Shown here one piece after another: positions 1 through 10,999 of a stretch of 64,000 nt of DNA (its first letter is position 1; every line of letters begins with the position of its first letter). This DNA is from Aureimonas glaciei (GTDB lineage Bacteria > Pseudomonadota > Alphaproteobacteria > Rhizobiales > Rhizobiaceae), in NCBI RefSeq assembly GCF_014643375.1, contig NZ_BMJJ01000015.1, positions 62,001-126,000 on the forward strand. The letters run 5' to 3'. The position numbers and the translations under genes are program-made. The notes under the pieces were generated by a model. That model saw only the letters and a program-made list of their open reading frames with translations, was not told the DNA's origin and made no database searches.

Positions 1-607
1 CATGCTGGAAGCCTGGCGCAACAAGAGGGGCGAAAAGCCCCGGCTCGTGCACCGGCTCGACCGCGACACCTCCGGCGTCCTCGTCGTCGCCCGCACCCGC
101 GGCGCGGCCTCGTTCCTGACCAAGATGTTCCGTGAGCGCGACACGACGAAGACCTACTGGGCGATCGTGAAGGGCGTGCCGAACCCGAAGGAGGGGCGGA
201 TCTCGACCTATCTCGTCAAGGAAGAGACGCAGGACGGCGACCGCATGCGCGTCGGCAAGCATGGCGAACATGGCGCCGACCACGCGCTGACGCATTACCG
301 CGTCGTCGACCAGGCGGCGCAGAATTTCGCCTGGATCGAGTTCGAGCCCTATACCGGCCGCACCCACCAGCTCCGCGTCCACGCGTTGCATATCGGCCAC
401 CCGATCATCGGCGACCCGAAGTATTTCGACGCCGATACCAACTGGGACTTCCCCGGCGGCGTGCAGAAGCGGCTGCATCTGCATGCCCGGCGCATCCGCA
501 TTCCGCATCCCGATGGCGGCGTGATCGAGCAGATGGCGCCGCTGCCGCCGCACATGGTGCAGACGTGGAATCTCTTCGGCTTCGACGAAGCCGAGACCGG
601 GGACTGA
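1..607 (+). CDS. RluC/RluD-family 23S rRNA pseudouridine synthase (5' partial)
   Basis: C-terminal 201 residues of a pseudouridine synthase that isomerises specific uridines in large-subunit rRNA; the N-terminal part, including any S4 domain, lies before the window. The catalytic motif HRLDRDTSG is near residues 18-26 of the visible part (the second Asp is the family nucleophile), and GRTHQLRVH, the other family signature, is near residue 119. The frame is open to the window edge, so the internal Met at base 2 is probably not the start. The HAD gene begins 2 bases after the stop, so the two are probably co-transcribed. RluC versus RluD cannot be separated without the N-terminus. Confidence 0.9.
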   Translation, partial: MLEAWRNKRGEKPRLVHRLDRDTSGVLVVARTRGAASFLTKMFRERDTTKTYWAIVKGVPNPKEGRISTYLVKEETQDGDRMRVGKHGEHGADHALTHYRVVDQAAQNFAWIEFEPYTGRTHQLRVHALHIGHPIIGDPKYFDADTNWDFPGGVQKRLHLHARRIRIPHPDGGVIEQMAPLPPHMVQTWNLFGFDEAETGD

Positions 608-609
608 CC

Positions 610-1308
610 ATGAAGCTCGTTCTCTTCGATTGCGACGGCACGTTGGCCGACAGTTTTGGGCTGATCTGCGAGGCCATGCGCCGCACCTTTGCCGCGCACG
701 ATCTGCCGGTGCCGGGCGATGCAGCGACGCAGGCGATCATCGGCCTGTCCCTGGATTCGGCGATCCTGCGGCTCTATCCGGAATGCCCGCCGAAATTGCT
801 GCCGTTGCTGGTCGCCGCCTACCGCCTGAATTTCCGCGCCGCGCGCGAGGATGCCGCGTTTCGCGAGACGCTGTTTGCCGGCATCCCCGCATTGCTCGCG
901 GACCTCAGCGGTCGCGAGACGCTGCGACTCGGCCTCGTCACCGGCAAGACGCGGCGCGGCGTCGACGCGGTTGTCGCCACGCATGGTCTGGAAGGCGTGT
1001 TCCTGGCCATCCGCACCGCCGACGACTGCCCGTCCAAGCCGCATCCGGCCATGGTGCTGGAATGCTGCGAGGCGCTCGGCGTCGATCCGGCCGAGACGCT
1101 GGTCGTGGGCGACGCCGTCTTCGACATGCAGATGGCGGTGGCCGCGGGCGCTTCGGCACTCGGCGTCGCCTGGGGAGCGAGTGCGCCCTTGGCGCTGTCG
1201 CAGGCCGGGGCCTACGAGGTCGCTGCCGATGTCGCCGAGATGGGCACGCTGATCGACGGCTGGCTGGCCGGCGAGACTCTTTCCGCCCGCGCCCCGGTCC
1301 TCGCCTGA
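610..1308 (+). CDS. HAD-superfamily hydrolase, phosphoglycolate phosphatase-like
   Basis: A 232-residue haloacid-dehalogenase-type phosphatase. Motif I is DCDGTLADS near residue 6 (the two Asp are nucleophile and acid/base), the motif III lysine lies in KPHPAMV, and motif IV is VGDAVFDMQMA. An alpha-helical cap lies between motifs I and II. The start at 610 places motif I right at the N-terminus, as is normal; an upstream in-frame start at 565 would overlap the synthase gene and adds sequence not typical of the family. Coupling to an RluC-type gene is common in alphaproteobacteria. The substrate cannot be read from sequence: phosphoglycolate or another small phosphate ester is possible. Confidence 0.85.
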   Translation: MKLVLFDCDGTLADSFGLICEAMRRTFAAHDLPVPGDAATQAIIGLSLDSAILRLYPECPPKLLPLLVAAYRLNFRAAREDAAFRETLFAGIPALLADLSGRETLRLGLVTGKTRRGVDAVVATHGLEGVFLAIRTADDCPSKPHPAMVLECCEALGVDPAETLVVGDAVFDMQMAVAAGASALGVAWGASAPLALSQAGAYEVAADVAEMGTLIDGWLAGETLSARAPVLA

Positions 1309-1441
1309 CGGCCGCGCGTCCCTGACACGTCGGACGGCGGCCGGTAATGTCCGCCGCCTCCGCCCCCTGTTTTACGCGTGACGCCTTGCGAAAGCCGGCC
1401 TTCCCGCTTCGGGATCACGCTCACACCCGACGAGATCCGCC

Positions 1442-2215
1442 ATGTCCTCGCTGAATCGCCCGGAACTTCCCAAGCGCTTCTACACCGCCGTCTCGGTCGT
1501 CGCCGCGGAAGGCGGCGGCTTTACCGTCGAGCTGGACGGGCGCGGCCTGCGCACGCCGCTGCGGCGCAAGCTCGTGGTGCCGACGCGAGCGCTGGCCACG
1601 CTTCTCGCCGGCGAATGGGAGGCGCAGAAGGAGCGGATCGATCCCGCGACCATGCCGCTGACCCGGCTCGCCAACACCGTGATCGACGGCATCGCGGATG
1701 ATCCCCAGGCCGTCCGTGCCGATCTCGCCGGCTATATTGAGACCGACATGCTGTTCTACCGCGCCGGCTATCCCGACCGCCTGGTCGAGCGCCAGCGTGC
1801 CGCCTGGGACCCGGTCCTCGCGGAGGCCGAGCGGCGCATCGGCGCCCGCTTCGTCCTCGCGGAGGGCGTCATGCACGTCGCCCAGTCGCCGGAGGCGATC
1901 ACCGCGTTTCGCCGGCGCATCGAGACGGTCGAGAATCCCTTCGCGATCGCCGCGCTCCACCAAATGACCACGCTGACCGGCTCGGCCCTCCTGCCGCTGG
2001 CGGTTGCCGAGGGCTGGATCGATGCGGCGGCGGCGTGGGCTGCGGCGCATGTCGATGAGGACTGGAACATCGAGCTCTGGGGCAGCGATGTCGAAGCGGA
2101 GGCCCGCCGCGCGGCGCGCTATGGCGACATGCGCGCCGCCGACGTGTTGCTGCGGGCGCTGGCGCCGGAGGACGGCGGGGCCGGGCGCGGGCAGGACCCC
2201 GACGCGGCGGACTAA
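1442..2215 (+). CDS. ATP12-family F1-ATPase assembly chaperone
   Basis: A 257-residue homologue of mitochondrial ATP12, which binds free F1 alpha subunits and helps assemble ATP synthase. The family shows in the N-terminal KRFYTAVSV block with a beta-rich segment (VELDGRGLRTP), the central EWEAQKERIDPATMPLTRLANT block, the ETDMLFYRA stretch and the C-terminal WGSDVEAEARRAARY region. Length is typical. It sits between the HAD gene and pccB on the same strand with gaps of 133 and 85 bases. The extreme C-terminus (about 20 residues) is low-complexity Gly/Asp/Ala. Alphaproteobacteria are the main bacterial group with ATP12. Confidence 0.9.
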   Translation: MSSLNRPELPKRFYTAVSVVAAEGGGFTVELDGRGLRTPLRRKLVVPTRALATLLAGEWEAQKERIDPATMPLTRLANTVIDGIADDPQAVRADLAGYIETDMLFYRAGYPDRLVERQRAAWDPVLAEAERRIGARFVLAEGVMHVAQSPEAITAFRRRIETVENPFAIAALHQMTTLTGSALLPLAVAEGWIDAAAAWAAAHVDEDWNIELWGSDVEAEARRAARYGDMRAADVLLRALAPEDGGAGRGQDPDAAD

Positions 2216-2300
2216 CGTCTCCGCCTTCCGTCGGATTTCCGGGCCTTGACGGCACGTGCTAGACCCGGCGGCAAGGGCAGGATTGCGGGAGGCGCAGGGC

Positions 2301-3833
2301 ATGAAGGACGTCATCGTCGAACTCGAACGGCGACGGGGGCTCGCCCGCGCCGGCGGCGGTGCCGCCCGTGTCGCCGCCCAGCACGCCAAGGGCAAGCTCA
2401 CCGCGCGCGAACGCCTCGCCGTGTTTCTCGACGAAGGGTCGTTCGAGGAATTCGACATGTTCGTCCAGCACCGCTCCACCGATTTCGGCATGGAGGATCA
2501 GAAGGTCTATGGCGACGGCGTCGTCACCGGCTGGGGCACCGTGAACGGCCGCACCGTCTTCGTCTTCGCCAAGGATTTCACCGTGTTCGGCGGCTCGCTG
2601 TCGGAGGCGCATGCCGAAAAGGTGCAGAAGGTCCAGGACATGGCGCTGCGCAACCGCGCGCCGATCATCGGCTTCTACGATGCCGGCGGGGCCCGCATCC
2701 AGGAGGGCGTCGCCGCGCTCGGCGGCTATGCCGAGATCTTTCAGCGCAACGTGCTCGCCTCCGGCGTCATTCCGCAGATTTCGGTGATCATGGGGCCCTG
2801 CGCCGGCGGCGACGTCTATTCGCCGGCGATGACCGACTTCATCTTCATGGTCCGCGACACGTCCTACATGTTCGTCACCGGCCCCGACGTGGTGAAGACC
2901 GTCACCAACGAGACGGTGACGGCAGAGGAACTCGGCGGTGCCTCCGTCCACACGACGAGATCCTCGATCGCCGACGGCGCCTACGACAACGACGTCGAGG
3001 CGCTCCTGTCCATGCGCCGGCTGATCGACCTGCTGCCGGCCTCGAACACCTCGCCCGTGCCGGAACTGGCTTTTTCCCAGTCGGTCACCGACATGGACAT
3101 GTCGCTCGACACGCTGGTGCCGGACAGCGCCAACAAGCCCTATGACATGAAGGAACTCGTCCGCAAGACGGTGGATGAGGGTGATTTCTTCGAAATCCAG
3201 GCGGCGTTTGCCCGCAACATCGTCACCGGCTTCGGCCGCATCGAGGGCCGGACGGTCGGCATCGTCGCCAATCAGCCGATGGTGCTCGCCGGCGTTCTCG
3301 ATTCGGACGCGTCACGCAAGGCGGCGCGGTTCGTGCGCTTCTGCGACTGCTTCTCGATCCCCGTCGTCACCTTCGTCGACGTCCCCGGCTTCCTGCCGGG
3401 AACCGCGCAGGAATATGGCGGCCTGATCAAGCACGGGGCGAAGCTCCTGTTCGCCTATGCCGAGGCGACGGTGCCGAAGGTGACGGTGATCACCCGCAAG
3501 GCCTTTGGCGGCGCCTATGACGTGATGGCCTCCAAGCACCTGCGTGGCGACGTCAACTATGCCTGGCCTTCGGCGCAGATCGCGGTCATGGGGGCGCGCG
3601 GAGCCGCCGAGATCATCCATCGCCGCGACGCCAAGGACCCCGACAAGATCGCCGCGCATGCCAAGGCCTACGAGGAGCGGTTCCTGTCACCCTTCGTCGC
3701 GGCGGAGCGGGGCTATGTCGACGAGGTGATCATGCCGCACTCGACGCGCCGCCGCGTCTCGCGGGCGCTGGCCATGCTGCGCAACAAGGATCTCGAGAAC
3801 CCCTGGAAGAAGCACGACAACATCCCGCTGTAG
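2301..3833 (+). CDS. pccB: propionyl-CoA carboxylase beta subunit (carboxyltransferase)
   Basis: A 510-residue carboxyltransferase subunit that moves CO2 from biotin to propionyl-CoA to give methylmalonyl-CoA, used in odd-chain fatty acid, Val/Ile and propionate breakdown. Two crotonase-like halves are visible: the N-half has [19 protein letters not shown] and [10 protein letters not shown], the C-half has [19 protein letters not shown] and [11 protein letters not shown], matching the biotin and acyl-CoA sites. The chosen start has GGGAGG about 9 bases upstream and gives the usual 510-residue length; the in-frame start at 2256 lacks such a site. The biotin-carrying alpha subunit gene is 4.8 kb away at 8675, with unrelated minus-strand genes between. 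It runs convergently into the diguanylate cyclase. Another short acyl-CoA carboxylase is possible but less likely. Confidence 0.92.
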   Translation: MKDVIVELERRRGLARAGGGAARVAAQHAKGKLTARERLAVFLDEGSFEEFDMFVQHRSTDFGMEDQKVYGDGVVTGWGTVNGRTVFVFAKDFTVFGGSLSEAHAEKVQKVQDMALRNRAPIIGFYDAGGARIQEGVAALGGYAEIFQRNVLASGVIPQISVIMGPCAGGDVYSPAMTDFIFMVRDTSYMFVTGPDVVKTVTNETVTAEELGGASVHTTRSSIADGAYDNDVEALLSMRRLIDLLPASNTSPVPELAFSQSVTDMDMSLDTLVPDSANKPYDMKELVRKTVDEGDFFEIQAAFARNIVTGFGRIEGRTVGIVANQPMVLAGVLDSDASRKAARFVRFCDCFSIPVVTFVDVPGFLPGTAQEYGGLIKHGAKLLFAYAEATVPKVTVITRKAFGGAYDVMASKHLRGDVNYAWPSAQIAVMGARGAAEIIHRRDAKDPDKIAAHAKAYEERFLSPFVAAERGYVDEVIMPHSTRRRVSRALAMLRNKDLENPWKKHDNIPL

Positions 3834-3881
3834 ACCTGCACGCCGCGAAGGCGGCTGTAGGGATTGCGGACGGCCTGTCAC

Positions 3882-4898
3882 CTATGCCGACATCAGCGCC
3901 TCGACCTGCGGGGCCCTGGCCCGCTCCGCGACGACCACACGGTTCCGGCCCTGGCGCTTGGCATTGTAGAGGGCGGCGTCGGCCGTCGCGATTAGACTGT
4001 CGGGCGAGGTCATGTCGGTGCCGAGGCTTGCGGCGCCGATGCTGACCGTCAGGACTTTCGGGTCGATGCCGGGATGGGGCAGGGCCGTCGCCCCCATGAT
4101 CTCCAGGATGCGTTCGCCGACACTGGCTGCGCCATCCAGGTCGGTGCCCGGAAGCACGGCCGCGAACTCCTCGCCGCCGTAGCGGGCGACGAAATCGGTC
4201 GAGCGCAGCATCGCGCCGGACAGCAGCGACGCCGTCCGTTTCAGGCACTCGTCGCCGTTCTGGTGGCCGAGCACGTCGTTGTACTGCTTGAAGTGGTCGA
4301 TATCGATCATCAGCAGCGACAGCGGCCGGTCGTCGCGCATGGCGCGGTGCCATTCCTGCTGCAGGAACTGGTCGAAGTAGCGCCGATTCGGAATGCCGGT
4401 CAGGCCGTCCTGGCTGGCCAACGCCTCCAGCGCCATCTGCGCCTCCTTCTGGACAGTGATGTCGCGCAGCGTCTCGACGACCGCCAGGAGCTCCCCGGTT
4501 TCGCTGAAGATCGGCCCGGCGTCGAAGGCGAGGTAGCGCCGCTGGCCGCAGGCATTGGGCGGCTCGCACCAGTTCTCGGCCGACAGGCCGGTATCGCCGA
4601 AGGATTTTCCGCGATTGACGCTGTAGAGGGAATCGATCGAGTCCGACCGTTCACGCAATACGAGATCGGCGAGGCAGGGACGCTTGCGCCGGTACAGTCC
4701 GCGCCAGTGATCCTTCGTGCCGACGACCTGTGCGGCGGCCAGCCCCGTCAGCCGCTCGCAGGCAAGGTTCCAGATGATGCAGGTGCCCGATGCGTCGAGG
4801 ACGAAGGTCGGGACGACGAGGTGCTCCATCAGCTGGATGGCGAAGATCTGCGGGTGCTCGGTGACGTTGTGGGATGAGGAAAGCTGCTTGGCACCCAT
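3882..4898 (-). CDS. PAS domain-containing diguanylate cyclase (GGEEF)
   Basis: A 338-residue cytoplasmic enzyme predicted to make cyclic di-GMP from two GTP. Residues 20-145 form a PAS sensor region (FVLDASGTCIIWN, then the closing LRDITVQKEAQ), and 155-325 form the GGDEF domain. The active-site loop GGEEF is at residues 241-245, and the metal/GTP stretch DIDHFKQYNDVLGH lies before it. An inhibitory-site RxxD (RSTD, residues 232-235) lies exactly five residues before GGEEF, so product feedback is expected. There is no EAL domain, membrane segment or signal peptide. The PAS ligand is unknown; Cys and His residues between 100 and 125 could bind a cofactor, but this is speculative. Monocistronic. 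Confidence 0.93.
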   Translation of the reverse strand: MGAKQLSSSHNVTEHPQIFAIQLMEHLVVPTFVLDASGTCIIWNLACERLTGLAAAQVVGTKDHWRGLYRRKRPCLADLVLRERSDSIDSLYSVNRGKSFGDTGLSAENWCEPPNACGQRRYLAFDAGPIFSETGELLAVVETLRDITVQKEAQMALEALASQDGLTGIPNRRYFDQFLQQEWHRAMRDDRPLSLLMIDIDHFKQYNDVLGHQNGDECLKRTASLLSGAMLRSTDFVARYGGEEFAAVLPGTDLDGAASVGERILEIMGATALPHPGIDPKVLTVSIGAASLGTDMTSPDSLIATADAALYNAKRQGRNRVVVAERARAPQVEALMSA

Positions 4899-5068
4899 AG
4901 TGACGATCCCCTTGCCCGATGTTCAGCGAGGATGCTCCGTCAAAACCATTAACAATGGGTTCTGTGAAACCACTAAAACACTGTTCCGCGTAGACTATCC
5001 GTTTGCATTCCGAAGCGGCAGGAACGGCGATTGACGTGTTTGATCAGGTGACTAACGACATTGTGCAA

Positions 5069-5854
5069 CTAGATTCCGGCGAACCAGTCATAGCCGTTGT
5101 CTTCCCAATAGCCGCCATTGCCTAGGCCGTGACCGTCGAGCCTGTCCGTCAGTTCGATGCCTGAAATGTATTTTGCCATTTTGTAGCCGAGCTGGCGCTC
5201 AACCCGGACGCGAAGCGGCGCCCCGTTGGCGATCGGCAGCGACCGGCCGTTCAGGCCGTAGGCGAGGATGGTCTGCGGGTGGCGGGCGTCGGCGAGGTCG
5301 ATAGATTCGTAGTAGGGCACGAGCCCGCCGCGACCGTTGCCGTAGCTGTCCATGCACGAGAACACGACGAACCGCGCCTGGCTCTTCACCCTGGCGGCTT
5401 CGAGCAGGGCGGACAGCGGCGTGCCGGTCCACTGCGCGATGCAGCTCCACCCCTCGACGCAGTCGTGCCGGGTGATCTGCGTGCGCGACGGCATGTTGCG
5501 GATCTCGTCCATCGACAGGCTGAGGCGCTGTTCGACGAGCCCCGTGACCTCCAAGCGGTAGTCGGAAAAGTCCTTGGCGACATGGGCGAGGTAGTTGGCG
5601 TCCTGCGGATTGGTCGTGCCGTTCGGCCGCTGCGCCTGGCGAATTTCGCTCTCGGGAAACTCCTGCGCCAGGCTGTCCGAGCTCAGCAAGAGACGCTGGA
5701 CCCGGTAGGTCAACGAATTGGCGATCTCGAGCACGTTGCGCACCGTGCCGTCGCGCTGGCCGGCGGCATCGAAGCAGCCCGACAGCGGCAGGGCGGCGGC
5801 AGAGACGGTGGCGCCGGTCAGAAAACGGCGACGGGAGATGTCCAGCTTGCGCAT
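5069..5854 (-). CDS. Tat-exported molybdopterin-dependent oxidoreductase (sulfite-oxidase fold, MsrP/YedY-like)
   Basis: A 261-residue periplasmic molybdoenzyme. The N-terminus has a twin-arginine motif (SRRRFLTG, residues 7-14) followed by LSGC with Cys27, so it may be a Tat-exported lipoprotein. The Mo-cofactor fold shows in HDCVEGWSC, where Cys132 is the expected metal ligand; in this family substrates are S- or N-oxides or oxidised methionine. It starts where the cytochrome b gene stops (TGATG, one shared base), so the pair forms one translationally coupled unit with the cytochrome as electron donor. The upstream in-frame extension is the shadow of the cytochrome gene. It is more distant from E. 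coli MsrP than a simple orthologue, so the substrate is open. Confidence 0.88.
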   Translation of the reverse strand: MRKLDISRRRFLTGATVSAAALPLSGCFDAAGQRDGTVRNVLEIANSLTYRVQRLLLSSDSLAQEFPESEIRQAQRPNGTTNPQDANYLAHVAKDFSDYRLEVTGLVEQRLSLSMDEIRNMPSRTQITRHDCVEGWSCIAQWTGTPLSALLEAARVKSQARFVVFSCMDSYGNGRGGLVPYYESIDLADARHPQTILAYGLNGRSLPIANGAPLRVRVERQLGYKMAKYISGIELTDRLDGHGLGNGGYWEDNGYDWFAGI

Positions 5855-6753
5855 CACTTCGACTCCGGTTGCACGTCCGCCGTTGCTTCGGCTGGCTCCG
5901 GTTCCGCGCCCGGATCGGTGCGGTACCAGCCGGTGATGATGGAGCGGATTTCGTTGAGCGGCCCGGCGGCAAGGACCATGACGAGATGAACGACGAAGAA
6001 GGCGACGAGCGCCAGCATCGTCAGGAAATGGATGGTGCGGGCCGTCTGCCGGCCGCCGAACAGATCGGCCAGCCACGGCGCCATCGCATTGACGCCCGGC
6101 GACATGCACAGGCCGGTGATGATGATGAGGGGCAGGGCGACGAACAGCACCGAGGCATAGGAGAGTTTCTGCAGCACGTTGTAGTCGCGCCCATGCGAAA
6201 AGCGCAGCCGGGCGTGATCGGCGATATCAGGCCCGATGCGGCGGATGTCGGCCGGCTTGGGCAGGATGTCGCGGCGCAGGTGGCCGTTGATCAGGCTGGC
6301 GACGAGCCAGCCGATGAGCGTGACCACCAGGAGCCAGGCGAAGAAGAAGTGCACGACGCGGCCGGAACCGAGATCGCGGTATGACGGGATCGTCATCCAG
6401 CCCGGAAAGCTCTTGCCCTGCAGGCTGCCATTGACCCAGATCGCCCCCAGCCATCCCGTCGTGTCGAAGCGATGGCCGAAGATCTCGGTGAAGCCGCGCA
6501 TCGTCGCGCCTTCGAAGGCGGCGCCGATGGTGAAGAAGGAATTGTCGAAGGAAAAGCCCGATTGCCGGCCGATATAGAGGTCGGGCCGCGCCATGAAGAT
6601 CTGCAGGCCCGACAGCAGCAGGAAAAACAGGCAGATGACCCAGAGCCAGTGGGTGATGCGGGTCGGCAGCCTCTGCCGGTAGATCAGCGGACCCTGGCCC
6701 GCCTTCGCGGCATTTCCGGATTTCAGGCCGAATCTGGTTTTCAACCCGATCAT
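5854..6753 (-). CDS. cytochrome b561-type membrane subunit partnering the molybdoenzyme
   Basis: A 299-residue integral membrane cytochrome of the cytochrome b561/Ni-hydrogenase b-type family. Four transmembrane helices are visible: near residues 32-55, 130-155, 190-215 and 235-262. His residues at helix positions (THW, VVHFF, TIHFL, VVHLV) fit binding of two b hemes. It should pass electrons from quinol to the periplasmic molybdoenzyme encoded next. The start at 6753 has AGAGGGA upstream; the longer frame to 6819 would add an Arg-rich stretch with no better ribosome site. The C-terminal 25 residues are acidic/Pro-rich and probably disordered. Confidence 0.88.
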   Translation of the reverse strand: MIGLKTRFGLKSGNAAKAGQGPLIYRQRLPTRITHWLWVICLFFLLLSGLQIFMARPDLYIGRQSGFSFDNSFFTIGAAFEGATMRGFTEIFGHRFDTTGWLGAIWVNGSLQGKSFPGWMTIPSYRDLGSGRVVHFFFAWLLVVTLIGWLVASLINGHLRRDILPKPADIRRIGPDIADHARLRFSHGRDYNVLQKLSYASVLFVALPLIIITGLCMSPGVNAMAPWLADLFGGRQTARTIHFLTMLALVAFFVVHLVMVLAAGPLNEIRSIITGWYRTDPGAEPEPAEATADVQPESK

Positions 6754-7003
6754 CGGTGCGGTTCCCTCTGCGACACGACCGTCCCGACTGTTTCGTCGGA
6801 CGCGCAGCGTGCAGATCAATGGGCTTTGGAGCGAAGTGACGTCAAGTCGTTCTTCGGCCGAAAGTCCCTGAAAGCTCTGACGATTTTGTGCGAGATAGAC
6901 ATGTAACCTTTGTAATCGCGCAGCGAACAGTCAGGCCGGCCAGACACTCGCGACAGGCCCTTGCCCCCGCGGTCCGCCGCTCGCGCGGCAGCCGCCTGAC
7001 CGC

Positions 7004-7447
7004 CTACCGCAGCGCCCGGAGGTTGCGCTCCAGACTCTGGCGAAAGCGGGAGCGGTCGGCGGGCGCAAAGCTCTTGTTGTAGCCCTTGCTCTCGCCGGTT
7101 TCGCGCAGATGCTGCTGGAAGGCGCGCATCGACAGCGCCGTGCCGATCGATTCCGGCGTGAAGTCGCGTCCGTTCGAATTGAGCACCTTGGCGCCCTTTT
7201 CGAGCGCCCGGGCGGCGAGGGGAATGTCCGAGGTCACGACGACGTCGCCGGCGAGCACCGCCTCGACGATCCAGTCGTCCGCCGCGTCCGCGCCGTCGGC
7301 GACCGTCACCATCCGCGCGCCGGGATAGCGCGAGGGGCGCATGCCGCCATTGGAGACAAAGACGCAGGCGACGGAGTGCCGGCCGGCGATTTCCAGCGCC
7401 TCGTCTTTCACGGGGCAGGCGTCGGCGTCGATGTAGAGGGTCGTCAC
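7004..7447 (-). CDS. YaiI/YqxD family protein (UPF0178)
   Basis: A 147-residue protein of the UPF0178 family, which has a PIN-like nuclease fold. The hallmark N-terminus YIDADACPVKDEAL (residues 5-18) and VVVTSDIPLAARAL near residue 70 carry conserved acidic residues that could bind metal. The family is widespread in bacteria but its biochemical role is not settled; RNase-type activity is inferred from the fold only. It is divergent from the EamA transporter gene with a 65-base gap. The C-terminal RFRQSLERNLRALR is basic. Confidence 0.88.
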   Translation of the reverse strand: MTTLYIDADACPVKDEALEIAGRHSVACVFVSNGGMRPSRYPGARMVTVADGADAADDWIVEAVLAGDVVVTSDIPLAARALEKGAKVLNSNGRDFTPESIGTALSMRAFQQHLRETGESKGYNKSFAPADRSRFRQSLERNLRALR

Positions 7448-7512
7448 GGCATAGCCTCCTGAAGTTCCCTGTCGTCATAGCCGCCGCCCGGCCGATCTGC
7501 CATGGTCGGGGC

Positions 7513-8466
7513 ATGTCGACCCCCGTCTCCGCCATCATTCTCACCGACAACATTCGCCGCGGCATCGGGCTGATGGTGCTCGGGGCGCTGCTCGTCCCGG
7601 GCCTCGATGCGGCCGCCAAGCTGCTCGGCGGCCGCCACGGCCTGCCCACCGGCGAGATCGCGCTGCTGCGTTTCGTTCTGCAGTGCCTGATGGTGCTGCC
7701 GTTTCTCGTCGTGCTGGAGGGGTGGCGGAGCCTGAGGATTCGGCATGTCCGTCTCAACCTCCTGCGCGGTGCCTTGCTGGGGGTCGCCAGTTTCCTGTTC
7801 TTCCTGGCCCTGAAATCGATGCCGCTCGCCGACGCCACCGCCATCTTCTTCGTCGAGCCGATGATCGTCACGCTGCTCTCGGCGCTCTTTTTGAAGGAAA
7901 GCGTCGGCTGGCGGCGAATCGCGGCGGTGCTTGTCGGCTTTGTCGGCGCGCTGATCGTCATCCGCCCGAATTTTCTCGCGCTCGGGCTGGTGGCGACGCT
8001 GCCGCTGATGACGGCCGCGCTCGTCGCGGTCTATCTCATTCTCAGCCGGCACCTCGCTGCCCGGACGCCGCCGCTGGCGATGCATTTCTACGCCGGCATC
8101 GGCGGCTCCCTGGTCATGCTCGCCGCCTGCCTCGGGGGCATGGCCATCGGCATGCCGGAGATGGACCTCGTCGTGCCGCGCGGGACGGCCGTCTGGGGTC
8201 TGCTCGTGATCATGGGGCTTTTCGCCACCGTCGGCCATCTGCTCTTCGTCCAGGCCTATCGCTACGCCCCCGCCTCGCTGCTGGCGCCCTTCAGCTATTT
8301 CGAGATCGTGTCCGCGACCATCCTCGGCCTCGCTCTGTTCGGCGACATGCCAGATCTCGGCAAAGCCAGTGGCATCGCGATCATCGTCGCCTCCGGCGTT
8401 TACATCGTCTGGCGCGAGAACAGCCTGGCCCGGCGCCCGCCCGTGCGCCCGCTGGATCGGACCTGA
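7513..8466 (+). CDS. DMT-superfamily transporter (EamA domain)
   Basis: A 317-residue inner-membrane protein with about ten hydrophobic helices in two EamA repeats of about 140 residues. The first repeat ends near FVEPMIVTLLSALFLKESV and GALIVIRPNF, the second near LLAPFSYFEIVSATILGLALFGD; both are typical repeat endings. Members export amino acids, nucleobases or other small metabolites, and the substrate cannot be predicted. It precedes pccA on the same strand by 208 bases, a gap containing a palindrome, so pccA probably has its own promoter. Confidence 0.88.
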   Translation: MSTPVSAIILTDNIRRGIGLMVLGALLVPGLDAAAKLLGGRHGLPTGEIALLRFVLQCLMVLPFLVVLEGWRSLRIRHVRLNLLRGALLGVASFLFFLALKSMPLADATAIFFVEPMIVTLLSALFLKESVGWRRIAAVLVGFVGALIVIRPNFLALGLVATLPLMTAALVAVYLILSRHLAARTPPLAMHFYAGIGGSLVMLAACLGGMAIGMPEMDLVVPRGTAVWGLLVIMGLFATVGHLLFVQAYRYAPASLLAPFSYFEIVSATILGLALFGDMPDLGKASGIAIIVASGVYIVWRENSLARRPPVRPLDRT

Positions 8467-8524
8467 GGGCACTCGGCTTGCCGCTTTAAGGTTCAAAGGT
8501 CTAGGGGATTTTTGTCATCTTTCA

Positions 8525-8540
8525 GATGAACCTGTTCATC
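8525..8540. promoter_or_regulatory. 16-bp palindrome upstream of pccA, candidate operator
   Basis: GATGAAC-CT-GTTCATC is a perfect 7-bp inverted repeat with a 2-base centre, lying 135 bases before pccA. An overlapping smaller dyad CATCT-TTC-AGATG occupies 8516-8528, so TCATC/GATGA elements recur three times within 26 bases. Symmetry and spacing fit a dimeric HTH repressor site. No regulator is identified, and promoter hexamers are not clear. Confidence 0.4.
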
Positions 8541-8674
8541 CGGTTTCGCAGGTCGAGAAGCGTCCTCCGGCAGCCGTTTGGCGTGTCAGCCCGCGATAGG
8601 CCGCCTTTCGTCGTGCTTGCGGGACCATCTCCGGCGCGCCAAGACAGAAAACAAAAGTGCCGGGGGGATGCCTG

Positions 8675-10681
<2,007 letters not shown>

Positions 10682-10701
10682 GCTACGCCAGCACGGAACG
10701 T

Positions 10702-10835
10702 GCAGCCTGGGTGCGCAATCGCCGGGACGGTAGCGTCGAGGCGGTTTTCACCGCGGAGGACGATCCTGTCGAGGAAATCCTCCAAAGCGTCTGGCGGGGG
10801 GCGCGCGGGGCTGCAGGCAACGTTCCTCTTCGCGA
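10702..10835 (+). pseudogene. acylphosphatase remnant (C-terminal half only)
   Basis: Reading codons from 10702 gives AWVRNRRDGSVEAVF followed by VEEILQSVWRGARGAAG, which matches the C-terminal half of acylphosphatases, including the catalytic-Asn motif (G)WVRN and the DGSVEA strand. The N-terminal half with the GxVQGVGFR phosphate-binding loop is absent: the pccA stop at 10679-10681 directly precedes the match and no start codon serves this frame. It looks like the relic of a deleted gene. The rest of the gap to 10999 holds no other recognisable coding sequence. Confidence 0.6.
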
Positions 10836-10999
10836 GGCGGGGCAATGCTCGAATCGCTCAGAGGGTGGAGCTGTTCAAGTGGGAATCCGAGAACGGTTGC
10901 GGACCGTGCCCGGACATAGCCGACAAATCTCCGTTCCGACCTGTCCGGACGCTAGAACAATCACAAAGGCCCTTCTCAGGTTCGGATAGAGCAGAGGCG

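Noticed and set aside
4940-4965. AACCATT-AAC-AATGGGTT dyad upstream of the diguanylate cyclase
   Set aside because: Short and imperfect, in AT-rich leader sequence; chance occurrence is likely.
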